Assembly: GCA_041659605.1 (NCBI GenBank)
Contig: JBAZXW010000021.1
Location: 14,241 to 78,240, forward strand
Direction: 5' to 3'
DNA length: 64,000 nucleotides
Source: Solimonas sp041659605
Lineage (GTDB): Bacteria; Pseudomonadota; Gammaproteobacteria; Nevskiales; Nevskiaceae
In this document: positions 42,098-51,353 of the stretch, one piece after another
Position numbering within the stretch: position 1 is the first letter of the stretch
Layout: each line of letters begins with the position of its first letter
Translations under genes and position numbers: made by a program
The notes under the pieces: generated by a model
What the model was told of the DNA's origin: nothing
The model's input: the letters and a program-made list of their open reading frames with translations, nothing else
Database searches by the model: none

Positions 42098-43143
42098 TCG
42101 GGAATCCGGTACGCGCTGTGTTCCGCCAACGCCTCGATCCGCGTGTCGAGCGCGGCGCGTTCCTGGGCGTAGTGGCGCCCGATCGCCTCACGAAAGCCGC
42201 GATGCGCGAACCAGTGCGCGGAGTGGTCGCGCACCGGATCGAAGCCGCGCAGCAGTTTGTGGTCGCCCTGCACGCCGGCATCGAAGCCCTGCAGGCCATG
42301 GCGGATCGCATAGTCGATGCCCTGGTAGTAGCAGAGCTCGAAGTGCAGCAGTTCGTCGGCGGTGCCGGACCCCCAGTGGCGGCCGTACAGGGTCGTGTCG
42401 TCGCGAAAAAAATAGGCCATCGCGAGGATCTCGTCCGCACGCGAGGCCGTGCACAGCAGCATGCGCTCGCCGAAGGCTTCGGCCCACGATCGCAGGCAGG
42501 CGAGCGTCAGATACGGTGACTGGCCGCGCTCGTGATACGTGTTCGCGTACAGGTCATAGATACGGTCCCACTCGGCTGCCGACAGCGTGTGCGCTGCGCG
42601 CCAGTCGATCTGAACATTCTTCTCCGCGACGAGGCGGCGCTCGCGGCGGATGTTCTTGCGGCGCTTGGCGCTGAGCGCGTCGAGGAAATCATCGAACGAC
42701 GCATATCCGCGGTTGCACCACAGATAGCGCAGCTGTTGGTGATGCAGCCAGCCGCGGCCTTCAAGGCTCTGCGCTTCCTCGGGCGTCGAGAACAGGACGT
42801 GAACGCCGGAAGCGGAGTGTGATCGCGCGTGCTCGATCAGCGCATCGGCGAGCGCGCGCAGTCCGCGATCGTCGGCTGCAATCAGGCGCCGGCCCGGCAC
42901 CGGTGTGTAGGGCACGCAGCAGACCAGCTTGGGGTAGTAGGCCAGGCCCTGCTGCGCGTAGGCCTGCGCGATGGCGAAGTCGAAGACGAACTCGCCCCAG
43001 GAATGGGATTTCCGGTAGCACGGCGCGTAGGTCTGGTCCGACAGTCGCAGATGGAACGGAGTCCAGCCGCTGCGTCCGCCGACGCAGCCGTGCTGCTCGA
43101 GCGCATCCAGATAGGCGGAAGAGGTGAACAGGTCGGCAGACAT
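42094..43143 (-). CDS. DUF482/FemAB-like GNAT-fold protein (COG3146 type)
   Basis: A 349-residue protein of the 'peptidogalycan biosynthesis' or DUF482 group: opening LFTSSAYLDALEQHGCVG..., then APCYRKSHSWGEFVFDFAIA, KRRKNIRRERRLV, YHERGQSPYLTL and GRHWGSGTADELLHFELCYYQGIDYAI. These proteins share the FemAB acyltransferase fold, which adds amino acids to peptidoglycan in other bacteria, but their own reaction is unproven. It is slightly shorter than most members. No operon partner. Confidence 0.85.
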   Translation of the reverse strand: MSADLFTSSAYLDALEQHGCVGGRSGWTPFHLRLSDQTYAPCYRKSHSWGEFVFDFAIAQAYAQQGLAYYPKLVCCVPYTPVPGRRLIAADDRGLRALADALIEHARSHSASGVHVLFSTPEEAQSLEGRGWLHHQQLRYLWCNRGYASFDDFLDALSAKRRKNIRRERRLVAEKNVQIDWRAAHTLSAAEWDRIYDLYANTYHERGQSPYLTLACLRSWAEAFGERMLLCTASRADEILAMAYFFRDDTTLYGRHWGSGTADELLHFELCYYQGIDYAIRHGLQGFDAGVQGDHKLLRGFDPVRDHSAHWFAHRGFREAIGRHYAQERAALDTRIEALAEHSAYRIPE

Positions 43144-43225
43144 GGCGCAGGCTTAAGCTACTATTGCTTGTATTGAACGTCGGCGCCAGGAATGGCGCCG
43201 GCTTGTACAGGATGTACCAACCTAC

Positions 43226-43663
43226 ATGACCGTCATTCGCCTCGAACGCCAGATTCCCGCCGCACCCGCGGCGGTCTACGACCTCGTCACGCGACCGGCG
43301 CGCTGGAAGGAGTGGCACCCGAGCTCGCTGCGCGCCGATGCGCACGCAATGGAATCGCTGCCCGCCGGCACGCAGTTCGAGGAGGACATCCGTTCCGCCG
43401 GCTTCGTGCGCCATCTGCGCTGGCGCGTGATGGAAGGCGTCCCGGCAACGCGCTGGTCGGCGCATGCGGTGATGAACGACGGCAGCCGCGTCAGCCTGCT
43501 CTACGAATTGTCCGCTGCGCCGGAAGGCACCCGCTTCGTCCGCACGCTCGACTACCGTCTGCAGCCTTGGCTGCTGCGCCGGCTCAACGACCTGTTCATG
43601 TGGCGCCGCGTGCAGCGCGAGTCGAATCGCGCGCTCGACAATCTGGTCTTGATGTTCTCTTGA
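43226..43663 (+). CDS. SRPBCC (START/Bet v1-like) family protein
   Basis: A 145-residue single domain starting MTVIRLERQIPAAPAAVYDL, with KEWHPSS and the C-terminal long helix (RLNDLFMWRRVQRESNRALDN) typical of polyketide-cyclase/SRPBCC folds. Such proteins bind hydrophobic ligands in a deep cavity. No catalytic residues can be assigned. Confidence 0.82.
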   Translation: MTVIRLERQIPAAPAAVYDLVTRPARWKEWHPSSLRADAHAMESLPAGTQFEEDIRSAGFVRHLRWRVMEGVPATRWSAHAVMNDGSRVSLLYELSAAPEGTRFVRTLDYRLQPWLLRRLNDLFMWRRVQRESNRALDNLVLMFS

Positions 43664-43680
43664 GGCAACGGCAGAGGTCG

Positions 43681-44103
43681 TCAATCCTGCGGCCGGCCGC
43701 GCAGCGTCTTGAGGCGCCCGCGCTGGGTCTTGACGTCCATGCGCTTGCGCTGTGACGACCGCGTCGGCTTGGTCGGTTTGCGCGCGCGCGGCACGTGGGC
43801 GGCGCGGCGGATCAGCTCGGCCAGCCGCTCCACCGCATCGGCGCGATTGGCCTCCAGGCTGCGAAAGCGCTGGGCCTTGATCACGACGACCCCGTCCGCA
43901 CCGATGCGCTGATCGCGCAGCTGCAGCAGGCGCGATTTGCAGTCGTCCGGCAGCGACGAGGCGAGCGCATCGAAACGCAGCTGCGCCGCGCTCGAGGTCT
44001 TGTGCACGTTCTGGCCGCCTGCGCCCTGTGCGCGGATGGCGCTGAATTCGATCTCGCGCAACGGCAGCCGCAGCGACGGCGTGATCTCCAGGTTCTCGTC
44101 CAT
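43681..44103 (-). CDS. arfB: Alternative ribosome-rescue factor ArfB (YaeJ)
   Basis: A 140-residue release-factor-like protein with the peptidyl-tRNA hydrolysis motif GAGGQNVHKTSSAAQ (GGQ at 29-31), no stop-codon-recognition domain, and a basic C-terminal tail (RKPTKPTRSSQRKRMDVKTQ) that enters the empty mRNA channel. It frees stalled ribosomes on messages without stop codons. It lies 10 bases after the DUF885 gene in the same direction. Confidence 0.95.
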   Translation of the reverse strand: MDENLEITPSLRLPLREIEFSAIRAQGAGGQNVHKTSSAAQLRFDALASSLPDDCKSRLLQLRDQRIGADGVVVIKAQRFRSLEANRADAVERLAELIRRAAHVPRARKPTKPTRSSQRKRMDVKTQRGRLKTLRGRPQD

Positions 44104-44113
44104 CGGTACCCGA

Positions 44114-45892
44114 TCAGCCGCGCTGCTCGCCGATCCACCGCGTGATCTTGGCGTCGAGCACATCCAGCGGCACGGCGCCGTCCTTGAGGACTTCCTCGTG
44201 GAAGGCGCGGACGTCGAAGCGCGGGCCCAGCTGCGATTCGGCGCGGGCACGCAGTTCCTTGATCTTCAGCTCGCCGAGCTTGTAGGCGAGGGCCTGACCG
44301 GGAATCGCCATGTAGCGTTCGGCTTCGGCGATGGACTGAGTTTCGCTTTCGGCGGAGTTCGCGAGCATGTATTCGATCACCTGCTCGCGCGTCCAGTGCT
44401 TGCTGTGCAGGCCGGTGTCGACGACCAGACGGATCGCGCGCCACAGCTCGTTCTGCAGATAGCCGAAATAGGAATACGGGTCCTGGTAGATGCCCAGCGC
44501 CTTGCCCAGCGACTCGGTGTACAGCGCCCAGCCTTCGACGAAGGCGGTATAGCCGCCGAAGCGGCGGAACGCGGGAACGCCCTTGAGCTCCTGCTGGATC
44601 GCGAGCTGGAAGTGATGTCCCGGTATGGCTTCGTGCAGGTACAGGTCCTCCATGTCCCAGGTCTTGCGCGTCGGCAGATCGTAGGTGTTGACGTAGAACA
44701 CGCCGGGCCGACTGCCGTCTTCGCTCGGGCTCTGATATTCGCCGCCAGCGGCGGATTGAGCGCGGAAGGCTTCGACCGGGCGGATTTCGAAGCCGGCCCT
44801 GGGTGTGACCGAGAACAGCGCCGGCACGCCGGCGTCGACGCGCTCGCGCAGGCCGTTGTAGGCCTTGAGCAGCGCATCCTCGCTGGCGAACCGGAAGCGC
44901 GGATCGGTCGCCAGGAAGCGGAAGAAGTCGTGCAGATCGCCCTTGAAGCCCAGCGAAGCGATCACGCGCCGCATCTCGGCGTGGATGCGTGCGACCTCGT
45001 CAAGGCCGATCTGGTGGATCTGCGTGGGCGTCAGCTCGGTGGTCGTGACGCGGCGCACGTTGTAGGCGTACCAGGCGGCGCCGTCGGGCACGGCGTCGAG
45101 CCCTGCGGTCGTGCGCGTCCTGGGCAGGTATTCGTCGCGCACGAAGTTGCGCAGGCGCCGATAGGCGGGCATCAGCTGGTCGTCGATCAGCGCCAGATAG
45201 GCCGCGCTCAGGCGCTCGCGATCCGCAGCCGGAAAATCGGCGGGCATCTGCGCGATCGGCATCCAGAACAGGCTCTTGCGCGGGTCGTCGACAATCAGCG
45301 CATCGAGCTGCGGCACCACCTTCTCCATCAGCGCGCGCGGCTGTACCACGCCCCGGGCCACGCCCTCGCGCATGTTGGCGATCGCCTGGTCGAAGATCGC
45401 CGGCAGCTGCGCGGCGCGGCGCAGCCAGCGCTCGTGGTGCTGCACCGTCCTGAAGGGTTGCGCCGAGGTACCGGAACCGAGCTGTGCCGCGAGATTGGCG
45501 AAGCTGGAGAACTGGTCCAGCGGCAGCAGCTCATCCGGGAAGCGCTCGCCGTCCAGGGCCTCTGCGCGGTCGCGCCGGAAGATCTCGACGCTTAGGCGAT
45601 CCTGGGCGCTCAGTTGCTCGGCGTTTACCGACTGGATGCGCTCCAGCCACTTCTGGCGAAAGGCGTGCTCCCGCGCCCGGAATTCCGGTGCCAGCATGTT
45701 CGGCAGCTGGTCGTCGTAGCGCTCGTCGCCGGCGAAGGTCGCTTCCAGCGGATAGAGCTGCAGGTATTCCTCCCAGTAGTCGGCGAAGACCTGCCGGACG
45801 TTCGGCGCCGGAGCGACAGCCGGGGGTGGCGCGACGGTCGCGCACGCGCTCAGGAAGATCGTCACAATGGCGGCTGGCAAGGTCCGAGTCAT
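44114..45892 (-). CDS. DUF885 family metallopeptidase-like lipoprotein
   Basis: A 592-residue protein with a lipobox (LSACATV) and the DUF885 hallmark zinc-binding sequence YLHEAIPGHHFQLA in the C-terminal third, preceded by PTQIHQIGLDEVARIHAEM and followed by FVEGWALYTESLGKALGIY. The family resembles gluzincin peptidases. The ATG at 45892 starts the signal peptide; an upstream ATG at 45940 does not. It probably degrades peptides in the periplasm or at a membrane surface. Confidence 0.92.
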   Translation of the reverse strand: MTRTLPAAIVTIFLSACATVAPPPAVAPAPNVRQVFADYWEEYLQLYPLEATFAGDERYDDQLPNMLAPEFRAREHAFRQKWLERIQSVNAEQLSAQDRLSVEIFRRDRAEALDGERFPDELLPLDQFSSFANLAAQLGSGTSAQPFRTVQHHERWLRRAAQLPAIFDQAIANMREGVARGVVQPRALMEKVVPQLDALIVDDPRKSLFWMPIAQMPADFPAADRERLSAAYLALIDDQLMPAYRRLRNFVRDEYLPRTRTTAGLDAVPDGAAWYAYNVRRVTTTELTPTQIHQIGLDEVARIHAEMRRVIASLGFKGDLHDFFRFLATDPRFRFASEDALLKAYNGLRERVDAGVPALFSVTPRAGFEIRPVEAFRAQSAAGGEYQSPSEDGSRPGVFYVNTYDLPTRKTWDMEDLYLHEAIPGHHFQLAIQQELKGVPAFRRFGGYTAFVEGWALYTESLGKALGIYQDPYSYFGYLQNELWRAIRLVVDTGLHSKHWTREQVIEYMLANSAESETQSIAEAERYMAIPGQALAYKLGELKIKELRARAESQLGPRFDVRAFHEEVLKDGAVPLDVLDAKITRWIGEQRG

Positions 45893-46028
45893 GTCGCAGT
45901 CTCGCGGCGGGTTCGTGGCGCCACACCGTAACACCGGCATCTCGCCGCGTCCTGAGTGAAAGCCAGCAGCGATTCACGGTGATGGTCCGGCGCCCCTCCG
46001 ATTCCCCATCCAACCCAGGCAAGCTCCC

Positions 46029-47075
46029 ATGTCCAAAAAGAAGCTCGATGTTGCCCAGGCGCTGCTCGAAGCCCAAGTCCACTACGCCATCGAACAGCTG
46101 AGCGGCGATGGCCTGCAGGCGCTGATCGAGTCCGAGCTGGATGCGATCCTCGTCGACTGCATGCGGCTCAAGCTCAAGGACGTCGTCACCGCGAAGATGA
46201 TCAAGGACACGGCGCGCACCTACGCGTCGGAGATCGAGATGGGCGGCGGACTGCCGCAGCTGGTCGCCGACGTTGCCCAGGCCGTTTACGCGCACAAGGT
46301 GCTCGACCACACCGCGCCCAAGGACATCGTCACGCACACCCGCTATACCGAGTTCGTCGACAAGCTGCTGGAGTTGAAGTCGCTGCGCGAAAAGCTCGTG
46401 CACGAGATCTCGACGAGCCCGATCTACATCGCCTTCGCCTCGGACCTGCTGTACCACGGCATCAAAGGCTATGTTGCCCGCAGCACCGAGCTGACCAAGG
46501 GCATTCCCGGCGCCAGCTCGATGATGAAGCTCGGCCGCAGTGTGATGAACAAGGCCTCGCCCGGCCTGGAAACCTCGCTCGACGAAGGGCTGAAGAAGTA
46601 CGTGTCGCGCAGCGTCGAGGTGACGGCGAAGTCCAGCGCCGATTTCGTGCTCAAGCACCTCAACGACGAGGCGCTGCGTGACATGGCGCGCGAGATCTGG
46701 GACCGCAGCAAGTTCACGCCGATCGGCACGCTGCGCGACGACGTCGACGGCGACGATCTCGAAGACCTGTTCGTCATCGGCTACGAGTACTGGCGCGAGC
46801 TGCGCAAGACCGAGTTCTACGGCAAGGTGATCGACACCGGCATCGACGCTTTTTTCCAGGGCTACGGCGACGCCTACCTCGGCGATCTGCTCGACGACCT
46901 CGGCATCACGCGCGACATGATGCTCGCCGAGGCAATGCGCTATGCCCCGCACGTGCTCAAGGTGCTCAAGCGCAAGAAGCTGCTGGAAGGCATGGTGCGT
47001 CGCCAGCTGGAGGGCTTCTACCGCTCCGGCACGGTCGAACGGGTGCTGGCCGGCACCGCGGCGGAAGCGTCCTGA
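46029..47075 (+). CDS. Conserved hypothetical helical protein
   Basis: A 348-residue protein that I do not recognise. It starts MSKKKLDVAQALLEAQVHYA, is mostly helical with balanced charge, and includes YVARSTELTKGIPGASSMMK and a basic C-terminus (LKVLKRKKLLEGMVRRQLEG). No signal peptide, membrane segment or catalytic motif is evident. Its length, clean ATG and even codon use support it as real. It is followed 32 bases later by a lipoprotein gene. Confidence 0.75.
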   Translation: MSKKKLDVAQALLEAQVHYAIEQLSGDGLQALIESELDAILVDCMRLKLKDVVTAKMIKDTARTYASEIEMGGGLPQLVADVAQAVYAHKVLDHTAPKDIVTHTRYTEFVDKLLELKSLREKLVHEISTSPIYIAFASDLLYHGIKGYVARSTELTKGIPGASSMMKLGRSVMNKASPGLETSLDEGLKKYVSRSVEVTAKSSADFVLKHLNDEALRDMAREIWDRSKFTPIGTLRDDVDGDDLEDLFVIGYEYWRELRKTEFYGKVIDTGIDAFFQGYGDAYLGDLLDDLGITRDMMLAEAMRYAPHVLKVLKRKKLLEGMVRRQLEGFYRSGTVERVLAGTAAEAS

Positions 47076-47107
47076 GCGACATTTCCCGTCGCGCCACGGC
47101 AACGACG

Positions 47108-47839
47108 ATGCGGACCGGGACGATATTTGCCTGGCTGGCGATACTGGTGCTCGCCGGCTGCGCGCAGCAGCCGGTGCAGACGCGCGCCAGCCCGATGCCG
47201 CCGGGCTTCGAAGCGGCGTCGCAGCATGCGGACCATTCGTGGTGGCGCGCCTGCTTCACGATGCCCTTCGACGAGAACGGTGCGCCGCGCTGGAGCATGG
47301 ACTTGCTGCTCGCCGATCGCATCGCCGGGCCGGCGATCACGCGCCACGCCAGCGAGATTCCGCTGTGGCGCTTTCATCGCCGCGCCGCGCGCGACGGTGC
47401 CGGTCACCGCTTCAGCCTGCTGTTCTATGCCGATCCGCGCACGGCCGCGCAGCTGTTCGCCGAGATCGACAGCGATCCGCTCGTCCCTGTCCTGGTCGAC
47501 AGTGGCTATCTCAAGCGCCTGACTTCGCGATGTGCGCCGGACACGCTCGGTCCGGGAACGGAGGCCTCCAGCGATCGCAGCTGGGATATCCGCCTGCAGC
47601 GGACCTGGCCGTACTTCATCATGGGCGTCAGCGCGCACTGGCTTGCGCTCATCGGCGAGGTCGGCGCCGAGTATCCGCAGTCGTCCGATGCGCCAGACGA
47701 GCTGCTCGATCGTTATGGACGGATCGGCGACGAGATCGACGAGATCTGGCGCAAGCAGGGCCAGCACGCCTATCTGCACCATCTGTCGGCCCTGTTCGGT
47801 TATCAGCCGCTGTCAGTGCAGACCCTGATGCAGTTCTAG
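47108..47839 (+). CDS. Hypothetical lipoprotein
   Basis: A 243-residue protein with a lipobox (LVLAGCAQQ). The mature part contains SWWRACFTMPFDENGAPRWS and a C-terminal helical stretch ending FGYQPLSVQTLMQF. No family is recognised. It lies just downstream of the helical hypothetical gene and may be co-transcribed with it. Outer-membrane or periplasmic location is inferred from the lipobox. Confidence 0.75.
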   Translation: MRTGTIFAWLAILVLAGCAQQPVQTRASPMPPGFEAASQHADHSWWRACFTMPFDENGAPRWSMDLLLADRIAGPAITRHASEIPLWRFHRRAARDGAGHRFSLLFYADPRTAAQLFAEIDSDPLVPVLVDSGYLKRLTSRCAPDTLGPGTEASSDRSWDIRLQRTWPYFIMGVSAHWLALIGEVGAEYPQSSDAPDELLDRYGRIGDEIDEIWRKQGQHAYLHHLSALFGYQPLSVQTLMQF

Positions 47840-47983
47840 CAGGCCGTCGGGCGAAACCTGACACTTGGCCGCGCGCCGCGGCCAAGGAATCCGTTCGTCG
47901 GCGGCACGCTTCCGCCAGCCGCCCGACGCATGCAGTCGATACCGGAACGCCGCTAAATGACCGCACGGTAGCGAGGTCGGGCG

Positions 47984-48673
47984 ATGCGGTATATGGGCAG
48001 AGAACGGAGACGCAACGGTAGGTTCGACCACGCGCGACGAGGGCTCTACGCCGTGCTGCTCTGGCTGAGTCCGCAAGCACCGTCGGCCGCCGCCGCGCAG
48101 CTCGACCCGCCCAAGTCGGCGGGGCCGTCCGCCGGGTTGCTCACCATCGAAGCGCTGCCCTCCTCGGTGTCCGGTGTCTCATCCGGTTACCGGATCAGCT
48201 TCAGTGCACCGGACAATCGCATTGCGGCGCCGTTCCGCAAGGCCGCCGAGATCCTGCGTGCGCGCACCTGGCAGTTCAACGACAGCCTTTTGAGTCTGCG
48301 CGGCGGGGTGAAGTTGGACCTGGGTCTGCCCGACGGCGGCAATCTGCATCTCAATCTGTTCCCCGACAAGAACGATCCCGAGCGCGGCCGGCACTGGCAG
48401 CTGTCGTCGGACGGTGACGTCGGCAGCGCGCGCCTGTGGTCGGTCGGCGGCAGCGTCGATATCGTCAATCCCGAACGCGAGACCGGCCCGTATCGTGTCG
48501 ACACCGAGCGCCAGTTCGTGCTCATGCCGCAGCTGATGCTGGACATGGACCGGCTCGCCGGCATGCCGGGCAATGCGCAACTGACCCTGCAGCACTGCAA
48601 CTGGCGCGACAAGGTCACCGACCACCACACCGAAGACAAGGTCTGGCAGCTCAACGTGCGCTGGCGGTTCTAG
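47984..48673 (+). CDS. Hypothetical exported protein, possibly outer-membrane
   Basis: A 229-residue protein. The N-terminus is unusual: a long Arg-rich stretch before a weak hydrophobic core (AVLLWLSPQAPSAAAAQ). Start at ATG 47984 or 47993. The body has alternating strands and ends DKVWQLNVRWRF, with a terminal Phe as in outer-membrane barrels. No family recognised. Confidence 0.6.
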   Translation: MRYMGRERRRNGRFDHARRGLYAVLLWLSPQAPSAAAAQLDPPKSAGPSAGLLTIEALPSSVSGVSSGYRISFSAPDNRIAAPFRKAAEILRARTWQFNDSLLSLRGGVKLDLGLPDGGNLHLNLFPDKNDPERGRHWQLSSDGDVGSARLWSVGGSVDIVNPERETGPYRVDTERQFVLMPQLMLDMDRLAGMPGNAQLTLQHCNWRDKVTDHHTEDKVWQLNVRWRF

Positions 48674-48782
48674 GATCGCGCCGTTGGTCGTGCGAGAACG
48701 CGTTGCGGTGACATCGCGAAAAAGATCCTGATAGCGTTGCGACACGGTCATCGAACGTTCACGCAACGAACATATCCCTGCA

Positions 48783-49688
48783 ATGAAACTGTGCTGGTCC
48801 GCCGGCAGCGCCTGCGTCAATGGGCTGCAATTGAGCTATGAAATCTCCGGACCGGCGCAGGGCGAGCCGCTGCTGCTGGTGATGGGCCTGGGCGGCCAGC
48901 TGATTCACTGGCCGGACGCGCTGTGCGAGCGTCTGGTGCAACAGGGGTTCCGCGTGATCCGCTTCGACAATCGCGATGCCGGCCTGTCGGCCGATGCGGA
49001 TCGCGGGCATCGGGTCAATCTGCCGCGCGACTGGCTGCGTGCCCGCTTCGGCCTGCCGCTTGCGTCGAACTACACGCTGTACGACATGGCCGAAGACGCG
49101 GTGGGCCTGCTCGACGCGCTGGAGATCGCCAGCGCCCACCTAGCCGGCGTGTCGATGGGCGGCATGACGGCGCAGATCGTTGCGAGCCGCTACCCGCGTC
49201 GGGTCAGAAGCCTGACTTCAATCATGTCGAGCACCAATCATCCCAAGCTGCCGCCGGCGCGCTTCGACGTGTTGTGGCGCATGGCCGGCATCGGCCCGCG
49301 CCCGCGCACGCGCGAGCAGGTGGTCCACCGCTCGACGGCGATGCTGCGCCGTGTCGGCAGCCCCGGGTTTCCGACGCCGGTCGAGTACCGTCGCCAGATG
49401 GCGGGGCGGGCGTACGATCGCGCGTTCCGTCCGCGCGCCATGCTGCGGCAGACGCACGCGATTCTGACCACCGGCAGTTTCGAGGAGTTGTTGCCGCGGA
49501 TTGCCGCGCCGACGCAGGTCGTGCACGGATTGGCGGATCCGCTGCTACGTCCGGTCTGCGGCCGTCGCAGTGCCCAGCTGATCCGTCATTCGAAGCTGGA
49601 GCTGATTCCCGGCATGGGCCACGACATGCCGCCGAGCCTGATGCCACGCTGGGCCGAGTTGATTTCGGCCAACGCCGCGCGCGCGTAG
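48783..49688 (+). CDS. Alpha/beta-hydrolase, paralogue of the one at 25095
   Basis: A 301-residue hydrolase with LLLVMGLGGQLIHWPDALCE, VIRFDNRDAGLSADAD, nucleophile elbow GVSMGGM, acid HGLADPLLR and catalytic His in GMGHDMP. It shares almost every motif with the hydrolase at 25095-26027, including RVRSLTSIMS, so the two are paralogues. It is a monocistronic gene. Likely an esterase of the RdmC type. Confidence 0.88.
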   Translation: MKLCWSAGSACVNGLQLSYEISGPAQGEPLLLVMGLGGQLIHWPDALCERLVQQGFRVIRFDNRDAGLSADADRGHRVNLPRDWLRARFGLPLASNYTLYDMAEDAVGLLDALEIASAHLAGVSMGGMTAQIVASRYPRRVRSLTSIMSSTNHPKLPPARFDVLWRMAGIGPRPRTREQVVHRSTAMLRRVGSPGFPTPVEYRRQMAGRAYDRAFRPRAMLRQTHAILTTGSFEELLPRIAAPTQVVHGLADPLLRPVCGRRSAQLIRHSKLELIPGMGHDMPPSLMPRWAELISANAARA

Positions 49689-49720
49689 TTCCTGTATCCC
49701 GGGGATCACGACTGCGTCAT

Positions 49721-49741
49721 CCCGGGCTGCGCCCGGGCTAC
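49721..49741. repeat. Palindromic CCCGGGC element, copy 3
   Basis: CCCGGGC-TGC-GCCCGGGCTAC; the right half of the element seen at 31665 and 41984. It lies between convergent genes. Confidence 0.7.
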
Positions 49742-50196
49742 AAACCCGCGAGACTGCGGTTGCGCGATTCGATGAAGTAGGCGCGAATCTCGGCGGCCGT
49801 GTCCGGTGCCGGTAACCGTTCCGGATGAGTGATCAGGTTCTGCAGATCGGCGGGCGAGGCATCGCCGTGTTCGACGCCGACCACGATCGCCGCCACCTCC
49901 GCCGACGTCAGCTGCTGTCCTGCATGCAGCATGCTCAGCGCGGCGCGCAGATGCAGATGATCGCCGGAATCCAGCGCCATGATCTTGGCGTAGCGACGGT
50001 GCGCGAAGCGTGCTTCCTCGCTGTCGCGTTCGGCGGCGGCGGAAAAGCGTTCGATCAGGTGGGCATAGCGCTCGCGCGCGAGGGACTGTTGCGCACGGAC
50101 GCGCTGCGCAGCGGCCGCCTCGGCGGACATGCCCGACGGCGCGTCGGGTATGTCGCTGATGCGGAACTGCTGAGATGTCGTCGTACGCCCCGCCAT
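49738..50196 (-). CDS. Hypothetical cytoplasmic protein
   Basis: A 152-residue protein starting at ATG 50196, which has GGAGG 7 bases upstream. It is helical and Ala-rich (MSAEAAAAQRVRAQQSLARE; AALSMLHAGQQLTSAEVAAI). No family recognised, no signal peptide. The strong ribosome site supports expression. Confidence 0.7.
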   Translation of the reverse strand: MAGRTTTSQQFRISDIPDAPSGMSAEAAAAQRVRAQQSLARERYAHLIERFSAAAERDSEEARFAHRRYAKIMALDSGDHLHLRAALSMLHAGQQLTSAEVAAIVVGVEHGDASPADLQNLITHPERLPAPDTAAEIRAYFIESRNRSLAGL

Positions 50197-50329
50197 CGCG
50201 GACCTCCGTGTCGGCCAACTTCCGGCCATGATTGAACACGGACATTGAGCCCGTCGGGGGCTGGCTGCCGCCTGAACGGAGGGCGCCGGGCGCCGGACGG
50301 TTGGCGCCGGCACGATGGACGGCGGGCTA

Positions 50330-50674
50330 TCAGGCCTTTTTCAGATACATGGCCTTGAGCATCAGGCTGACGCCGTCGACCTTGCAGTCGACTTCGTGAT
50401 CGCCGGACACCAGGCGGATGTTGCGGATCTTGGTGCCGCCCTTGATCGTCAGCGACGAGCCCTTGACCTTCAGATCCTTGATCAGAATCACCGAATCGCC
50501 GTCGGCGAGCAGATTGCCGTTGGCGTCCTTGACCACCAGGCCGGCCTCCTCTTCGGCGGACGGCGCCACCGCTGCGACCGGCCATTCGTGCCCGCAGTCG
50601 GCGCAGATGTAGTTGTCCCCGTCCGGATACGTGTTTTCCATCTTGCATTTGGGGCAGGGCGGGATCGGGTTCAT
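50330..50674 (-). CDS. yjdM: Zinc-ribbon protein YjdM (PhnA family)
   Basis: A 114-residue protein with an N-terminal zinc ribbon (CPKCKMENTY...CADCGHEW, residues 7-32) and a PhnA C-terminal domain (VKDANGNLLADGDSVILIKD; KIRNIRLVSGDHEVDCKVDG). Historically linked to phosphonate genes, YjdM's function remains unclear. Full length for the family. Confidence 0.93.
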   Translation of the reverse strand: MNPIPPCPKCKMENTYPDGDNYICADCGHEWPVAAVAPSAEEEAGLVVKDANGNLLADGDSVILIKDLKVKGSSLTIKGGTKIRNIRLVSGDHEVDCKVDGVSLMLKAMYLKKA

Positions 50675-50940
50675 CGGCTTCTCGGGCAATGGGCTTCGTG
50701 GGCACCGGCGCGCCGCTGTGCATCGGTGAGGCGCCGGAGGCGCGAATGATAGGGCAGCAGCGCTCAAGCGGCACGCCGCACCGTTCGGCGGAGCGCAGGC
50801 TCGGGATGCGCGACTTCGGCAGCGGGCGCGCGCACAATGCCTGCATGGCCCGGCACCTCTGCCTGCCGGAGGCCTATCAAACGCTCCCAGAATTGCGAAC
50901 TGGCCGCTGAACGCGCAGTTCCGCACTCCAGGAGCCGATC

Positions 50941-51318
50941 ATGGCTACCCTTGCAAACCTTTTGCTCGGCGCATTCAGCGGCGGCGGACGCACCGCGCGA
51001 TACGGCGATTTCGTCGTCGTGACGATGTCGGCCTCGGCCTTCGTCGCGCCTGCCCTCGACTATCACCGCGTGCAGACCTGGGCGCGGTCGCGCACGTCGC
51101 TCGGCAACGCCCATCGCGACCGCACCGCATTCACCGACCGCTTCGAAACGCTGCTGGCCCGCAGCGGCTGCGGCATCGCCACCAAGGGCAGCCGCCAGGT
51201 GCTCTCACGCCTCGTCAAGGGTATGGAGCAGAGCGGACTGTCCATCACCGAATGGGCGGTGCCGCAAAACGTCCACGAAGGCGTGGAGGTCAAGAAGAGG
51301 GAGAAGCCTGCGGAGTGA
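50941..51318 (+). CDS. Hypothetical protein
   Basis: A 125-residue protein with AGGAG 8 bases before its ATG. It starts MATLANLLLGAFSGGGRTAR, has a basic middle and ends in a charged tail (HEGVEVKKREKPAE). No signal peptide is clear and no family recognised. Confidence 0.6.
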   Translation: MATLANLLLGAFSGGGRTARYGDFVVVTMSASAFVAPALDYHRVQTWARSRTSLGNAHRDRTAFTDRFETLLARSGCGIATKGSRQVLSRLVKGMEQSGLSITEWAVPQNVHEGVEVKKREKPAE

Positions 51319-51353
51319 CGCTGACAGGCGGGGACCCGCGCTGCCTGGCGAGC

